Positions 8,084 through 17,636 of a stretch of DNA of 64,000 nucleotides are shown here, piece after piece (positions within the stretch are counted from its first letter, which is position 1; the number at the start of each line of letters is the position of its first letter). Where the stretch lies: NCBI RefSeq assembly GCF_001544535.1, contig NZ_FCON02000006.1:62001-126000 (forward strand), in the 5' to 3' direction. The notes beneath the pieces were generated by a model, which was given only the letters and a program-made list of their open reading frames with translations, did not search any database and had not been told where the DNA came from. The DNA comes from Caballeronia choica. Its GTDB lineage: Bacteria; Pseudomonadota; Gammaproteobacteria; Burkholderiales; Burkholderiaceae. The position numbers and the translations under genes are program-made.

Positions 8084-9640
8084 ATGACCACTCAACAAAC
8101 GAATCATCCCCCACTCACGGGAGCGACACTCGCGCTAGGCTCGCTCTGCGTGGGCCTCGCGGGCTTCATGACCGTGCTCGACTCGTCGATCGCCAATGTC
8201 GCGATTCCGACCATCTCGGGCAACCTCGGCGTATCCGTCGATGAAGGCACGTGGGTCATCACGGTCTTCGCCGCCGCCAACTCCGTGGCGATCCCCTTGA
8301 CCGGCTGGTTGACGCAGCGGCTGGGCCAGGTCCGCCTGTTCGTCGGTTCGATCTTGCTGTTCACGCTGGCCTCGTGGCTGTGCGGCATCGCGCCGTCGTT
8401 GCCGACCCTGCTGCTCGCGCGCGTGTTGCAAGGCGCCATGGCCGGACCGCTGATTCCGATGTCGCAGGCCCTTCTGCTCAGCTCCTGGCCGAAGGCGAAG
8501 TCCTCGCTGGCGCTCGCGCTATTCTCGATGATCGTGGTCACCGGACCGATCGTGGGCCCGGCACTCGGCGGCTGGGTGACGGACAGCTATAGCTGGTCGT
8601 GGATCTTCTATATCAACATCCCGGTCGGGCTGTTCGCCGCCACGATGGTCTGGCTTCTGTATCGCCATCGCGACACGCCGACGCGGAAGCTTCCCGTCGA
8701 TTTTGTCGGGCTGCTGCTGTTGATCGTCTGGGTCGCGTCGCTCCAGGTAATGCTCGACAAGGGCAAGGATCTCGACTGGTTTTCTTCGAACACGATCATC
8801 GTCCTGACCATCGTTGCCGCCGTGGGACTCGCGTTGTTCATCGTCTGGGAATTGACGGACAAGAACCCGATCGTCGATCTCACGCTGTTCAAGCAGCGCA
8901 ACTTCCTCGGCGGCACGATCTCCATTGCCGTCGCGTATGCCATCTTCTTTGGAACACTGGTGCTGCTTCCGCAGTGGATGCAGGAGTATCTGGGTTACCG
9001 GGCGGTCGATGCGGGGCTTGCAACGGCGCCGCTGGGCATTTTCGCGGTGATCGGTGCGCCGATCATGGGCAAGATCCTGCCGCGTTCCGACGCGCGCATC
9101 ATCGGCACCTTCGCCTTCATCGGCTTTGCGGCCGTGTACTTCATGCGCACGTTCTTCTTTACCGATCTCAGCGAGGGCTACATCATCCTGCCGACTCTGC
9201 TGCAGGGCATTCCGATGGCATTGTTCTTCGCGCCGCTGACCGTGATCATCCTGTCGGGGCAGCCGCCCGAAAAAGTGCCCGCCGCTGCCGGCCTGTCCAC
9301 CTTCGGACGCGTGTTTTTTGGCGGCATCGGCACGTCGCTGGCAGGCGTCGTGTGGAACAACCGGACGATCCTGCACCATGAAATCCTGACGCAGCAGTCG
9401 AGCCCGACCAACCCGATCTTCAACGCGCAGTTGAACACCTACCATTCCGTTCTGGGCGTGAGCAGGGATGCATCGTATGCGCTGTTCGATCATACGGTGC
9501 AGACGCAGGCGGCCATGCTGGGACTGAACGACGTGTTCTATGGAGCAGCGATCATCATGATCCTCATCATTCCGCTGATATGGATTACGAAGCCAGGCAA
9601 GGCCGGGGGCGCGAGCGATGCGGCCGCGAGCGCGCATTGA
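8084..9640 (+). CDS. EmrB/QacA-type DHA2 major-facilitator drug exporter
   Basis: A 518-residue inner-membrane antiporter with about 14 predicted helices, as expected for the DHA2 family. FMTVLDSSIANVAIPTISG in helix 1 and LTGWLTQRLGQVRLF in loop 2-3 are family signatures. GPIVGPALGGWV is the antiporter motif C in helix 5. It is the last gene of the marR-nodT-emrA-emrB operon and would export substrate through the EmrA and NodT partners in exchange for protons. Nothing is truncated. Confidence 0.94.
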   Translation: MTTQQTNHPPLTGATLALGSLCVGLAGFMTVLDSSIANVAIPTISGNLGVSVDEGTWVITVFAAANSVAIPLTGWLTQRLGQVRLFVGSILLFTLASWLCGIAPSLPTLLLARVLQGAMAGPLIPMSQALLLSSWPKAKSSLALALFSMIVVTGPIVGPALGGWVTDSYSWSWIFYINIPVGLFAATMVWLLYRHRDTPTRKLPVDFVGLLLLIVWVASLQVMLDKGKDLDWFSSNTIIVLTIVAAVGLALFIVWELTDKNPIVDLTLFKQRNFLGGTISIAVAYAIFFGTLVLLPQWMQEYLGYRAVDAGLATAPLGIFAVIGAPIMGKILPRSDARIIGTFAFIGFAAVYFMRTFFFTDLSEGYIILPTLLQGIPMALFFAPLTVIILSGQPPEKVPAAAGLSTFGRVFFGGIGTSLAGVVWNNRTILHHEILTQQSSPTNPIFNAQLNTYHSVLGVSRDASYALFDHTVQTQAAMLGLNDVFYGAAIIMILIIPLIWITKPGKAGGASDAAASAH

Positions 9641-10160
9641 GGGATGCGGTGTGATTTTTCCTTCGGCGCGGTGGAATGAAGTGAGCGGTTGGCAGCCACG
9701 ACTGCGGGATCATCGCCAGGGTTCGCGAAATGCCTTTCGATCCGTCGATGTTTTCATCGGCAACGCGTGGCAGCAGCGCGTGCGGTGGTAAGTGGAGGCA
9801 TGATGCGTCGATGAGCGCCAACATCGTGAACTCCAATGCCGCCCAGTCGTCGTCCCCTGTGGCGACGTAATCCTGGTGAAATCCATGAGGGATGGACCGC
9901 ATGGACCACAATGGGTGATCAGCGCGACTTTTATCTGCTGGGCTCATTGTTCATTCGTGCGCTTGGCGCGAGGAGTCTTGGGTCTGGGTCGAGCGCACAA
10001 ATAACCGCGAATCAACCACGTCGCCTGCGGCTGAGGCGACGAATCAATAATCGACAAGCGGCCATCGGCCACAAGCGGTCAGTCGGATAAGGGGCCCAGA
10101 TTGCGTGAACGATTTCCAACTATCGCATAGAAAGTGTGAGGGGCCGGAGCCAATCGCTTT
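9641..10160. other. 520-bp convergent gap
   Basis: This lies between the ends of emrB-like and LysR genes. A minus-strand frame at 9585-9947 overlaps the end of the exporter gene and has no recognisable domain. I see no clear terminator hairpin with a U-run and no RNA gene. Confidence 0.4.
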
Positions 10161-11057
10161 TCAAGCTTTGAGTGTGGCCTGCTCCTGGATCATGTCGTAA
10201 AGCGCCTGTGCCGCCGGTGACAGGTGAGCAGTCTTGCGTGCAACAAGGACAAGAGTTCGCGACACGTCTGGATTGGTGAGTTCGATGGTACGAACGGTGG
10301 GATAGGCGCCCTTCTGGATAGCCAACTGCGGAACCACGGCAGCGCCCACGCCTTGTGCAACCAGTCCCACGGCTGTCGAACTGCGCTGCACTTCGTAGAA
10401 TGAACGCAACGAGAGACCGCTCGTCTCCAGCGCAAGATCGAGCAACGCGCGGTTGCCACTCATCTCGCCGGCAAAGATCAGCGGATAGGGTTGCAACTGC
10501 TTCCAAGCAATGCGTCGCCGGTTTGCCAAAGGATGATCCTCATGGCATATCAATACGTACCGATCCTGGGTCAACGGCGCGCTGACCAGATCAGCGTGAT
10601 GTTCGCCAGCGATATTGATACCAAACTCGACCTCACGGCGCAGCACCGCCTCCACGACGGCGGACGAGGCGTGATCGAGAATCTTGATGCGATTGTGCGG
10701 ATAGCGCGCAGAGTACGCCTGCATGATTCGGGGCAGGTACTGCACGCCCACGGTCGGAACGCACGCAATCGAGACGTCGCCACGCCGGGCGATACCGGTT
10801 TCGCGGATTTCGACCAAGGCGTCGGCCAGTTCGCCGAGCAGTCGCCGCGCCTGCGGGAGGAAGTCCCGCCCAATTTCCGTGAGGGTGATTGAACGTGTCG
10901 TGCGCTCGATCAGCGTCACGCCGAGAAAGTCTTCGAGCTTGCGCAAACGTTGCGTGATCGCAGTTTGGGTCACGTGCAATGCATCAGCGGCGCTTTGAAA
11001 GCTACCTCGATCAGCAATGGCGATAAAGGCTTGCACACCGAGGGTGTCGATCTTCAT
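10161..11057 (-). CDS. LysR-family transcriptional regulator
   Basis: A 298-residue LysR protein. The helix-turn-helix is at about residues 15-40 (SFQSAADALHVTQTAITQRL), with LGVTLIERTTRSITLTEIG completing the wing, and an effector-binding domain follows. It is divergent from the methyltransferase at 11194, with a 136-bp AT-rich gap that holds AAATTAATTT (11084-11093). LysR genes often control their divergent neighbour, so regulation of that methyltransferase is a reasonable guess. Effector unknown. Confidence 0.88.
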   Translation of the reverse strand: MKIDTLGVQAFIAIADRGSFQSAADALHVTQTAITQRLRKLEDFLGVTLIERTTRSITLTEIGRDFLPQARRLLGELADALVEIRETGIARRGDVSIACVPTVGVQYLPRIMQAYSARYPHNRIKILDHASSAVVEAVLRREVEFGINIAGEHHADLVSAPLTQDRYVLICHEDHPLANRRRIAWKQLQPYPLIFAGEMSGNRALLDLALETSGLSLRSFYEVQRSSTAVGLVAQGVGAAVVPQLAIQKGAYPTVRTIELTNPDVSRTLVLVARKTAHLSPAAQALYDMIQEQATLKA

Positions 11058-11193
11058 AAGAAAAATGAATCAATCGAATAAATAAATTAATTTTACTCCA
11101 ACCTCGACGGCACACAAAATGATCGGGTCGATATGGAATTCTCCCGTGGATTGTGGGTATGGATGCGAGCTTTGGCGAATAAAGGAGCGTGAG

Positions 11194-11970
11194 ATGAATT
11201 CGGTGAAAGATCAGTATGCGAAGCAGTATGTGATGTTCGAGAACGAGCGGACCCGCCCGGTCGGGGACCTGCTAGCGGCCGTGCCGGCGACGCCGGTACA
11301 CCTTGCGGTGGACATTGGCTGCGGTCCCGGAAACTCTACCGAAGTGCTAGCGGCCCGGATGCCGGGCGCGACGGTCAGCGGTCTGGACAGTTCCGCAGAC
11401 ATGATCGCGGCGGCACGCAAGCGCTTGCCGCAATTTCAATTTGATGTGGCTGATATCGCGACGTGGGACGCTGCAGGACCCTACGATCTGATTTTCGCGA
11501 ATGCCGTGCTGCAATGGGTACCCCACCATGAGACGCTGTTTCCGCGACTTATAAGCAAACTCGCTCCCGGCGGGAACCTAGCCGTGCAAATGCCGGACAA
11601 CCTAGATGAGCCGGCCCATCGCCTGTTGCGCGATACTGCTGCGTCGGGGCCTTGGGCTTGCAAACTTCAGGGTGTAGAGCGCACGAAGCGATATGGCGCC
11701 GACTGGTATTACCCTTTGCTCAAACCCCTTTGCACGAGGGTCGATGTCTGGCGCACGGCCTACTATCATGCCCTCCCGGGTGGGGCGGACGCGGTCGTCG
11801 AGTGGTTCAAGGGCAGCGCCCTCAGACCATTTCTCCAACTGCTTGACGAGGGTGAAACAATCGCTTTCCTTGAGCGCTATCGGGATGCCGTAGCGCAGGC
11901 GTATCCAGCACTGGCCGACGGCACGGTGCTGCTGCCATTCCCTCGGTTGTTTATCGTGGCGACACGGTAA
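11194..11970 (+). CDS. tam: Trans-aconitate 2-methyltransferase
   Basis: A 258-residue class I SAM-dependent methyltransferase. Motif I is at residues 40-46 (DIGCGPG), and a second acidic strand (VSGLDSS) and NAVLQWVP follow. The last two and the overall length are characteristic of Tam, which esterifies trans-aconitate, an inhibitory by-product of the TCA cycle. AAAGGAG lies 8 bases before the ATG at 11194; the frame from 11119 is a spurious extension. It stands alone downstream of a divergent LysR gene. Confidence 0.9.
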   Translation: MNSVKDQYAKQYVMFENERTRPVGDLLAAVPATPVHLAVDIGCGPGNSTEVLAARMPGATVSGLDSSADMIAAARKRLPQFQFDVADIATWDAAGPYDLIFANAVLQWVPHHETLFPRLISKLAPGGNLAVQMPDNLDEPAHRLLRDTAASGPWACKLQGVERTKRYGADWYYPLLKPLCTRVDVWRTAYYHALPGGADAVVEWFKGSALRPFLQLLDEGETIAFLERYRDAVAQAYPALADGTVLLPFPRLFIVATR

Positions 11971-12277
11971 CCGACGATGCCAGCGGGAGGAGAAAAAGCA
12001 GCGCGTTTCACAACTAGATGAAAGGCGAGCGGCTATTCGTTGCCGTGAATGGCCGCTATCGAGCCGCTCGTCTGTCTCTTGTGGGTCGTGAGCGCATTCG
12101 CTGACGATGAGATCTGGGATCCGCGATTACCTGTGGGCGAATGGGCGAATGGCAGAAAAAGTGATTCGTAGCTGCCTCACAAAGACCGATGCCTGGATGT
12201 CGGCAAGATGGAAAGGCGCCACCGAGTTGCAAATCATACGGCCGCCGCAACGTGAGACCGGCCGTTGAGTGCGGCCT
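11971..12277. other. 307-bp gap between tam and the integrase relic
   Basis: No gene is supported here. A 9-bp inverted repeat (CGAGCGGCT / AGCCGCTCG, 12026-12034 and 12062-12070, 27-nt spacer) is the only structure noted. I looked for a tRNA 3' end near the integrase terminus and saw none. Confidence 0.4.
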
Positions 12278-13461
12278 TTACCAATTCAGTTTGAGCTCAG
12301 TTTCGGTTGCGCGATGGCGATCATCGCCGTCCGCGTGCAGGTATTGACTGGTGGTGGAGATCGATGCGTGACCGAGGTTGTCGCGTACGTAACGCAGGTC
12401 AACCTGGCCGTCCATCATGTGTGAACCGGCGGTATGGCGCAGCCAGTGGGCCGATGCTTGTCTGAGGCGGTCCGCCGCGCGCTCGCGAGGCTCGCCGCTC
12501 GACGTGAGATGATCCATCGCATTCTCAAAAGCCTGCTTCACAATCACCGCGTGTCATCGGCCGATGCAGGCCGCCGATTGGCAACAGCAGCGGCGTCGGG
12601 TCGTGCGGGTAGGGCAGCGCCGGCAGATCGTAGTGCTGCCGGTATCGTGCCAGCTCCGCCATCAACTCCGCGGTCGCCGGCAGCAAGCGCTCCTTGTTGC
12701 CCTTGCCGGTGATCGTGAGCCACCAGCGCTCCTGGCCGTCGCGGTCGCGTCGCTTGAAGAACCCGCCCATCGGGTTGGTGACGACTTCCGAAATCCGCAG
12801 CCCCATCAGATACAGCAACGAGATCAGCCAGCGCACCCGCGCGTGGTGCTCCTGCTCGCGCGCTGTCTCGCGCGGCATCGCTTCGACCGAGTGTTTGAGC
12901 GCCTGCCACAGATCGTCCTCGAGGTAGCGGGCCACCCGCGGTTTCGCCTTGCGCGCCCGCTGGCGTGACAACGACAGCGGATTGCCCGCCAGATAGCCGG
13001 CGGTGACGAGCCACGCAAACAGCGTATTCAGGATCACGAACGCCTGCCGCTGGCTGGCCGGCGACAGCGGTCCCGCGAACGGCCGCCACTCGGGTTCTGC
13101 CCGCGCGACTTTGCGGCCGCGCATCACCCAGCGCGCTGCGGGTTGCGGGTCGGCTAGAAAGTGCTGATAGCCAAGCAGATCCTCATGCGTGAGCGAGGAG
13201 AGCGGCTTGCGCAACTCGACGGTCGACCACAGCATCAGACGCTCGGCTTCCTTGCGATAGCTGTCGAAGGTGGCTTTGGGACTCGACGAAGCGCGCGAGC
13301 CACGCCTTGATCGCGTCGATATCGTGATCGGCGGCGATTTGCGCGCGCACCCCGATCGCGCGGTTCAGCCCATGACGGCCGTCGAGTTCGGGCGGCAACT
13401 TCGCGCGTTCGAGCGGGGCGAGCGCATGACCGGACGGGTCGCTGGGGCTAACGGCGGGCAT
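12278..13461 (-). pseudogene. Tyrosine-recombinase (phage-type integrase) broken by two frameshifts
   Basis: Three minus-strand frames join into one integrase of about 390 residues. They are the N-terminal part (13461 to about 13285), the central part (about 13285 to 12545) and the C-terminal part (12547 to 12278). The first switch lies near 13285, where one frame stops matching and another continues SPKATFDSYRKEAERL. The second is near 12545, where a codon-phase change separates TRG from VKQAF. The catalytic set is complete but spread over frames: Arg in LMGLRISEV, Lys in ITGKGNKERLLP, HWLRHTAG, and LGHASISTTSQYL with the nucleophile Tyr. The start has a GGAG site. It is probably inactive unless frameshifting occurs. 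Confidence 0.85.
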
Positions 13462-13507
13462 GTCGAACTCCGACGCGTTTCATGTTCAGAATTTGCAAAT
13501 TGTATCG

Positions 13508-13525
13508 ACATTATACGAATAATGT
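13508..13525. promoter_or_regulatory. Inverted repeat upstream of the integrase relic
   Basis: A 7-bp inverted repeat (ACATTAT / ATAATGT, 4-nt centre) lies in a strongly AT-rich patch 47 bp upstream of the integrase start. It is well placed for a promoter-overlapping operator of the former integrase gene. Confidence 0.35.
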
Positions 13526-13671
13526 TAATTATCGTACTTATATAGTTGAATATTGTTCTAAATAGCTAATGTTATTTGCCACATTCCGCCAAATAAGTCA
13601 CATGCCCAATGTCCAACCCGCCAGTCTGGATTGCGCCGCGACCATGCTCGGGCTTCCTCCGCGGTGCCGAA

Positions 13672-13763
13672 ACCTTGCGCGGGTGGCGACTGCTCGTTGA
13701 TCCACCCGTTGAGGATGGTCGACGTCGCGGTGAGTGATCGGGTCTCGTGGAAAGAGGGTGGCG
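13672..13763. repeat. 92-bp dispersed repeat, copy 1
   Basis: These bases recur at 43299-43398, apparently identical apart from an 8-bp internal insertion in the second copy (a repeated CCCGTTGA unit). Both copies lie in relic-rich DNA. On the minus strand one frame reads TATSTILNGWINEQ, so the repeat may be a piece of a duplicated coding sequence. Identity of the source is unknown. Confidence 0.8.
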
Positions 13764-14202
13764 AAATTCTTTTCCGAGCGGCTCAGGAGCGGGGCGACTC
13801 GCCAGCGCTTGTTCTGGCATATCCGCGCGCCGCGCGCATCGCGCCGTTCGAATGCGTGCAATCCATTTCCCGAAAGTTCCGGCGCCACTGCATCCTTATC
13901 TCGAACAGTGCCATTTCCGTGCACGGGAACTGAATGCGATTGAAGCCGTCTTCCGGTACGCGGCCTGCCGGATCGAGATGTACCTGAAACACGGTACGGT
14001 GACGCTTGGCGGGTGCACACCGGCTCGACGCGGAGTTGGACGACAGGCCGTCGTCGCGAAGCAGTGAACGCAATTACCAAAGGGGCGCCACGAAGAAAGC
14101 CCCTGAAACCGCAAGGCAGCACATACCACGTGGGTTTCCCGTCGGCATCCCCGCGGGGCCATCGGCGGATTGGCCATTTCTTCATAGGATATAAAACAAC
14201 TA

Positions 14203-14282
14203 AAAATATATATTTCCAATTTTGCATGTTAACCCCAATATTGAATATAAAGTCACCTTCCTATAATTGGACAAACGGGAGG
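14203..14282. repeat. Copy of the GntR-gene promoter region (see 25541-25623)
   Basis: This 80-bp stretch matches 25541-25623 closely: AAAATATATATTTC, then TTTGCATGTTAACCC, then ATATTGAATATAAA, CTATAATT and the ribosome-site sequence CGGGAGG. At the other locus it lies between the catabolic operon and the GntR gene. Here no regulator gene follows; the first porin starts 410 bp downstream. The spacing between TTGAAT and TATAAT is 15 bp here against 17 there. Confidence 0.75.
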
Positions 14283-14578
14283 GCCTAGCAAGCGATTGGT
14301 ACGACGTTTCGGGCCGGGGCGTCGCGCTCGATGTCTATGTGTTGGCCGAACGAGCCTGGAAAATCCACACATTTAGCAATCCTATTGGATGACCTGCATG
14401 TTGCTCGGAAGGATGCCAGATCCCGCGAAGGACGCCCGCGAACGCGCCGGAGATTGAACTCATGTCTGGCGGGGTGCGCGCGTCAAGTCGACGCACCATC
14501 ACGCATTTCATAAAACAGAGATCACGACATTGCGTCGAGATTTTGGTGTCGACGAATACTCGTCAACCGGCTCAATAA

Positions 14579-14593
14579 ATTCGTATAACGAAT
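14579..14593. promoter_or_regulatory. Inverted repeat upstream of porin 1
   Basis: ATTCGTATAACGAAT is a 6-bp inverted repeat around a 3-bp centre, about 100 bp before the porin start. Its form resembles operators of IclR- or GntR-type regulators of catabolic genes. Function is inferred from position. Confidence 0.4.
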
Positions 14594-14691
14594 CAATCCG
14601 ACATTACCCGATAGGCAGCGTGTCACCGAACAAGCATATCGCCCCAACATCTGGCGGTCTGTTAGCAAGTTTTCCAATGGAGGGGGTATTG

Positions 14692-15774
14692 ATGAAGAAG
14701 CAGATGCTGATGGGACTGGCAGCAGGGATGTTCGTAACTGGTGCACACGCGGAATCGAACGTGACGCTTTACGGTATCCTCGATACCGCGATCGAGTTCA
14801 CGAATCATTGGCCGACCACCGCGGCAAACCCGACGGCAACAGGGAACCGCTGGTCGATGGCGGATGGTGGCCGGTCGGGTGGCTCTCGCTGGGGCTTAAC
14901 GGGCAACGAGGATCTCGGCGGTGGAGTGAAGGCGGAGTTCCAGCTCGAAAGTGGTTTTCTTGTGTCGAATGGTGCGCTCAGTCAGAACTTTTTCGGTCGT
15001 GCCGCCTGGGTTGGCTTGTCGTCGTCATCATTCGGATCGCTTCGGCTCGGGAGACAATACACCTCGCTGTTGGACGCTCTTTACCCCTCTTCTCCGACCG
15101 ATCTTTCCGGGACCTATGAGCCGATAGTGGCGGAGGCAGGCGCTAACCTTTGGTCGAGCAACGTTGTCAAGTATAAGAATGCATTTGGCCCCGTCACGAT
15201 TATCGGCCACTACTCGTTCAGTAATGTCGCTGGCGAATTTTCCAATGGCTCCGGATACGGATCGGCTGTCATGTATGACAACGGGACGGTAACGCTTAGC
15301 GCCGCCTATGACGATTTCCACAGCTCAAGCGGCATCGGAAGTGCTTATGCACGCTTCGAAAAGGCGGCACTCGGCGTGACGTACTCGACCGCAGCCCTCA
15401 AGTTGATGGCTGGGTATCGTTTCGGAAAGAACGATCCGGTCGCCGGTTTCGTTGCGCGCGACGACCTTTGGTGGGCGGGAGTCCGCTATCTATTCGCTGC
15501 GGATACGATACTGACGGTCGCATACTACTACGACCATATCCGCAGCGCGACGGGAGAGGGTGGGGTGGTGACCAAACCGAGCAGCCCGCAGCAGGTCATG
15601 GCTATTGGAGACTACTTGCTGTCGAAGCGCACCGATCTTTATATGGTACTGGGCTACTCCCGGAATTCTGCGCTCAACTTCGATTCTTACAACGGCGCGT
15701 CCGCGGCATACCATATCGCGCCTGGCGCAAGCAGCCAGGCTGGTGTTCAGATTGGACTGAGGCACTCATTCTAA
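14692..15774 (+). CDS. Gram-negative trimeric porin (Burkholderia type), copy 1
   Basis: A 360-residue outer-membrane porin. The signal peptide ends GAHA-ES after residue 20. The mature protein begins with SNVTLYGILDTAIEF and ends with an aromatic residue (GLRHSF), both classical for 16-strand porins of betaproteobacteria. GGAGGGGG precedes the ATG at 14692; the frame from 14530 only adds a non-signal leader. It has the same length as the porin at 37976 and about three residues in four look identical. Each porin is followed by a secreted BON protein. Such porins often admit aromatic or carboxylic substrates used by neighbouring catabolic genes. Confidence 0.93.
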   Translation: MKKQMLMGLAAGMFVTGAHAESNVTLYGILDTAIEFTNHWPTTAANPTATGNRWSMADGGRSGGSRWGLTGNEDLGGGVKAEFQLESGFLVSNGALSQNFFGRAAWVGLSSSSFGSLRLGRQYTSLLDALYPSSPTDLSGTYEPIVAEAGANLWSSNVVKYKNAFGPVTIIGHYSFSNVAGEFSNGSGYGSAVMYDNGTVTLSAAYDDFHSSSGIGSAYARFEKAALGVTYSTAALKLMAGYRFGKNDPVAGFVARDDLWWAGVRYLFAADTILTVAYYYDHIRSATGEGGVVTKPSSPQQVMAIGDYLLSKRTDLYMVLGYSRNSALNFDSYNGASAAYHIAPGASSQAGVQIGLRHSF

Positions 15775-16038
15775 GCTCGCCCCCACGCGTCGCGCCAGGG
15801 AATCAGCCCGAGGTCCGTCACCAAGGAGCGCATAACGCGTCGGAAGGTCGCGATGTCTGCATCGCTGCTTCATTCAATGCTTCAACACGGTGGTTCCGGA
15901 TTCGTGCGCAAGCCCGCGCTGAGGCCCGACAGGCGTAGAAATTGACCTGGGTCATGCGTCGATATTGCAAATGATGGCGCTCGTCCGGCCACCTTTTCAT
16001 CGATGAACCTTCCAGTCTTCAATATAAGGAAAAATGCA

Positions 16039-16395
16039 ATGCAACAAGCCCGTCGTATCGGAGCCGCTCTTGGGCTCGTCATGGCAATCACGCCGGCACT
16101 CGCGCAGAACGTTGAGATCAGTGCTGTTGCCGGATCATCCGCCAGCAGCACGCCGGACGCGAAGGCAGTGAGATCCAGCAATCGTGCGTTGGCGAAGGCC
16201 GTGCGTTCTGCGCTCGTGAAAGCCAGAGGAATTGATTTGACCAAGGTCTTCGTCTACGCGAAGGGCGGGATGGTGACTTTGTCCGGATCGGTCCCGGAGA
16301 GTAGTCAGGTTGCACGTGCCAGCGAGGTCGCGAAAGCCGTCCCCGGAGTCGGAGCGCTCGACAATCGACTTAGCGTCTACGCCTTGGAGCGATGA
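16039..16395 (+). CDS. Secreted single-BON-domain protein, copy 1
   Basis: A 118-residue exported protein. A signal peptide (ending ALAQN) is followed by a low-complexity Ser/Ala linker and one BON domain at about residues 48-118. The core VFVYAKGGMVTLSGSVP and end GVGALDNRLSVYALER are characteristic. AAGGA sits 8 bases before the ATG at 16039, which is preferred over 16003. BON domains bind phospholipid or cell-envelope surfaces. A paralogue follows the second porin (39220-39585), so the porin/BON pair appears to be a conserved unit. Confidence 0.85.
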   Translation: MQQARRIGAALGLVMAITPALAQNVEISAVAGSSASSTPDAKAVRSSNRALAKAVRSALVKARGIDLTKVFVYAKGGMVTLSGSVPESSQVARASEVAKAVPGVGALDNRLSVYALER

Positions 16396-16534
16396 TCGGA
16401 ATCTGCGCGTCAATTTCAGCGGGCTCGTGGTGCTACGTCCGATCCGGGTCCGCGTCGCTTGGCTTGGCCAGACCGCGCCAGTTGTATGTCAAAGTCAGGC
16501 ATACGATCTCAAGTGCCGTAGTGCGACTATAGCC

Positions 16535-17551
16535 TCACGCTGGGGTGAGCCGGATCAAGCGCTTTCCGCGGTTGTCTCCGCGGTAGAGGCCGGCGATCGC
16601 ACCCGGCGCTTGTTCGATACCGTCGAGCACGTCCTCAAGGTAACGCAAATTGCCCGCGCGTACCCAATCCGCCAGGTCCTTGAGTGCGATGACCTCGTAC
16701 TCTGGGTGATCGAGGACGACGAATCCCTCGACGCGAGCCCGCTTGAGGAGCAGGTGCCGTTCAACGCGTGGTCCATGTGGCGGAGGATCCCAGTTCGCGA
16801 CGGACGCTGTTCCGCAGACCACGATTCGTGCTCCGATGTTCAGGTGCTCGTAGACGGCATCGCTGATAGGGCCGGCTGTGTTGTCGAAGTAGACGTCCAC
16901 GCCACCCGCGCAGGCCGCGGCGAGCTGTTGCGAGAAGTCTGTTGCCTTGTAATCAACGGCTGCCTCAAATCCAAAATATTCCGTGCATAGCTGTGTCTTT
17001 TCTGGACCGCCTGCTATGCCGACCGTGCGGCATCCTTTGAGTTTTGCGATTTGTCCAACGCAAGAACCCACGGATCCGGCAGCCGTAGAGACGACCACCG
17101 TTTCCCCGGGCCTGGGCTGGCCGACTTCAAGCAAGCCATAGTGCGCTGTTATGCCGTTCAGGCCGAGCACGCCTAGCGCGGTCGAAGGCGGAAGATCGGC
17201 GTCGCTCACTTTGCGTTGGATTGCTTCTGCGTCCACCGCAGCGAATTCCTGCCAGCCGAAGAGGCCGGTGACGATGTCGCCCACTCGATAGTCGGGATGG
17301 CACGACACCTCTACGCACGCGACGGCGAACGAACGCATGACGCCGTCGATGGGCACCGGTTCAGCATAATTCTTCACAGCACTGACCCAGCCGCGCATCG
17401 CCGGCTCGACAGACAGATATAGATTGCGCACAAGCACCTGGTTTCCGACCGGCGTGGGCACGACGCCTTCGACTATGTGGAAATGCTCGCTCTCGGGGAT
17501 GCCCTCTGGGCGTGACTTCAAGAGCACTTGGCGGTTGACGTTTGAGGCCAT
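16535..17551 (-). CDS. NADP-dependent MDR oxidoreductase (prostaglandin reductase/YncB-like)
   Basis: A 338-residue zinc-free medium-chain reductase. The substrate domain contains YLSVEPAMRGWV, the family signature of the leukotriene B4 dehydrogenase/CurA group. The Rossmann loop reads AAGSVGSCVGQIAKLKG. These enzymes reduce the double bond of alpha,beta-unsaturated carbonyls. AAGGAC lies 7 bases before the ATG at 17551, better placed than for the GTG at 17557. It is the last gene of the minus-strand catabolic cluster and could reduce an unsaturated intermediate. Confidence 0.88.
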   Translation of the reverse strand: MASNVNRQVLLKSRPEGIPESEHFHIVEGVVPTPVGNQVLVRNLYLSVEPAMRGWVSAVKNYAEPVPIDGVMRSFAVACVEVSCHPDYRVGDIVTGLFGWQEFAAVDAEAIQRKVSDADLPPSTALGVLGLNGITAHYGLLEVGQPRPGETVVVSTAAGSVGSCVGQIAKLKGCRTVGIAGGPEKTQLCTEYFGFEAAVDYKATDFSQQLAAACAGGVDVYFDNTAGPISDAVYEHLNIGARIVVCGTASVANWDPPPHGPRVERHLLLKRARVEGFVVLDHPEYEVIALKDLADWVRAGNLRYLEDVLDGIEQAPGAIAGLYRGDNRGKRLIRLTPA

Positions 17552-17636
17552 GCACACGTCCTTCTAAAGATTACGAAGAAAGGCCAGCGAGCATCCAGGC
17601 GATGCGCGCCGGCCTTCTTGCTTCAAAAAAGGGCGA

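Larger units (their letters stand above)
13462..14691. other. 1.2-kb relic-rich region upstream of the first porin
   Basis: No intact gene. It holds the 7-bp inverted repeat, copy 1 of a 92-bp repeat (13672-13763), a copy of the GntR-gene promoter region (14203-14282), and an inverted repeat at 14579-14593. Minus-strand frames between 13598 and 14227 are open but match no family I recognise and switch sense between frames, as in decayed DNA. Confidence 0.5.

Noticed and set aside
8519-9637. A 372-residue antisense frame over the DHA2 exporter gene
   Set aside because: His/Arg/Asp-rich and domainless, while the sense frame is a complete membrane transporter.
9585-9947. A 120-residue minus-strand frame after the exporter gene
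   Set aside because: It overlaps the exporter's 3' end, has no recognisable domain and no convincing ribosome site.
11971-12277. A tRNA gene as attachment site for the integrase
   Set aside because: No cloverleaf or conserved TTC/CCA-end pattern could be recognised by eye; a tRNA scan would be decisive.
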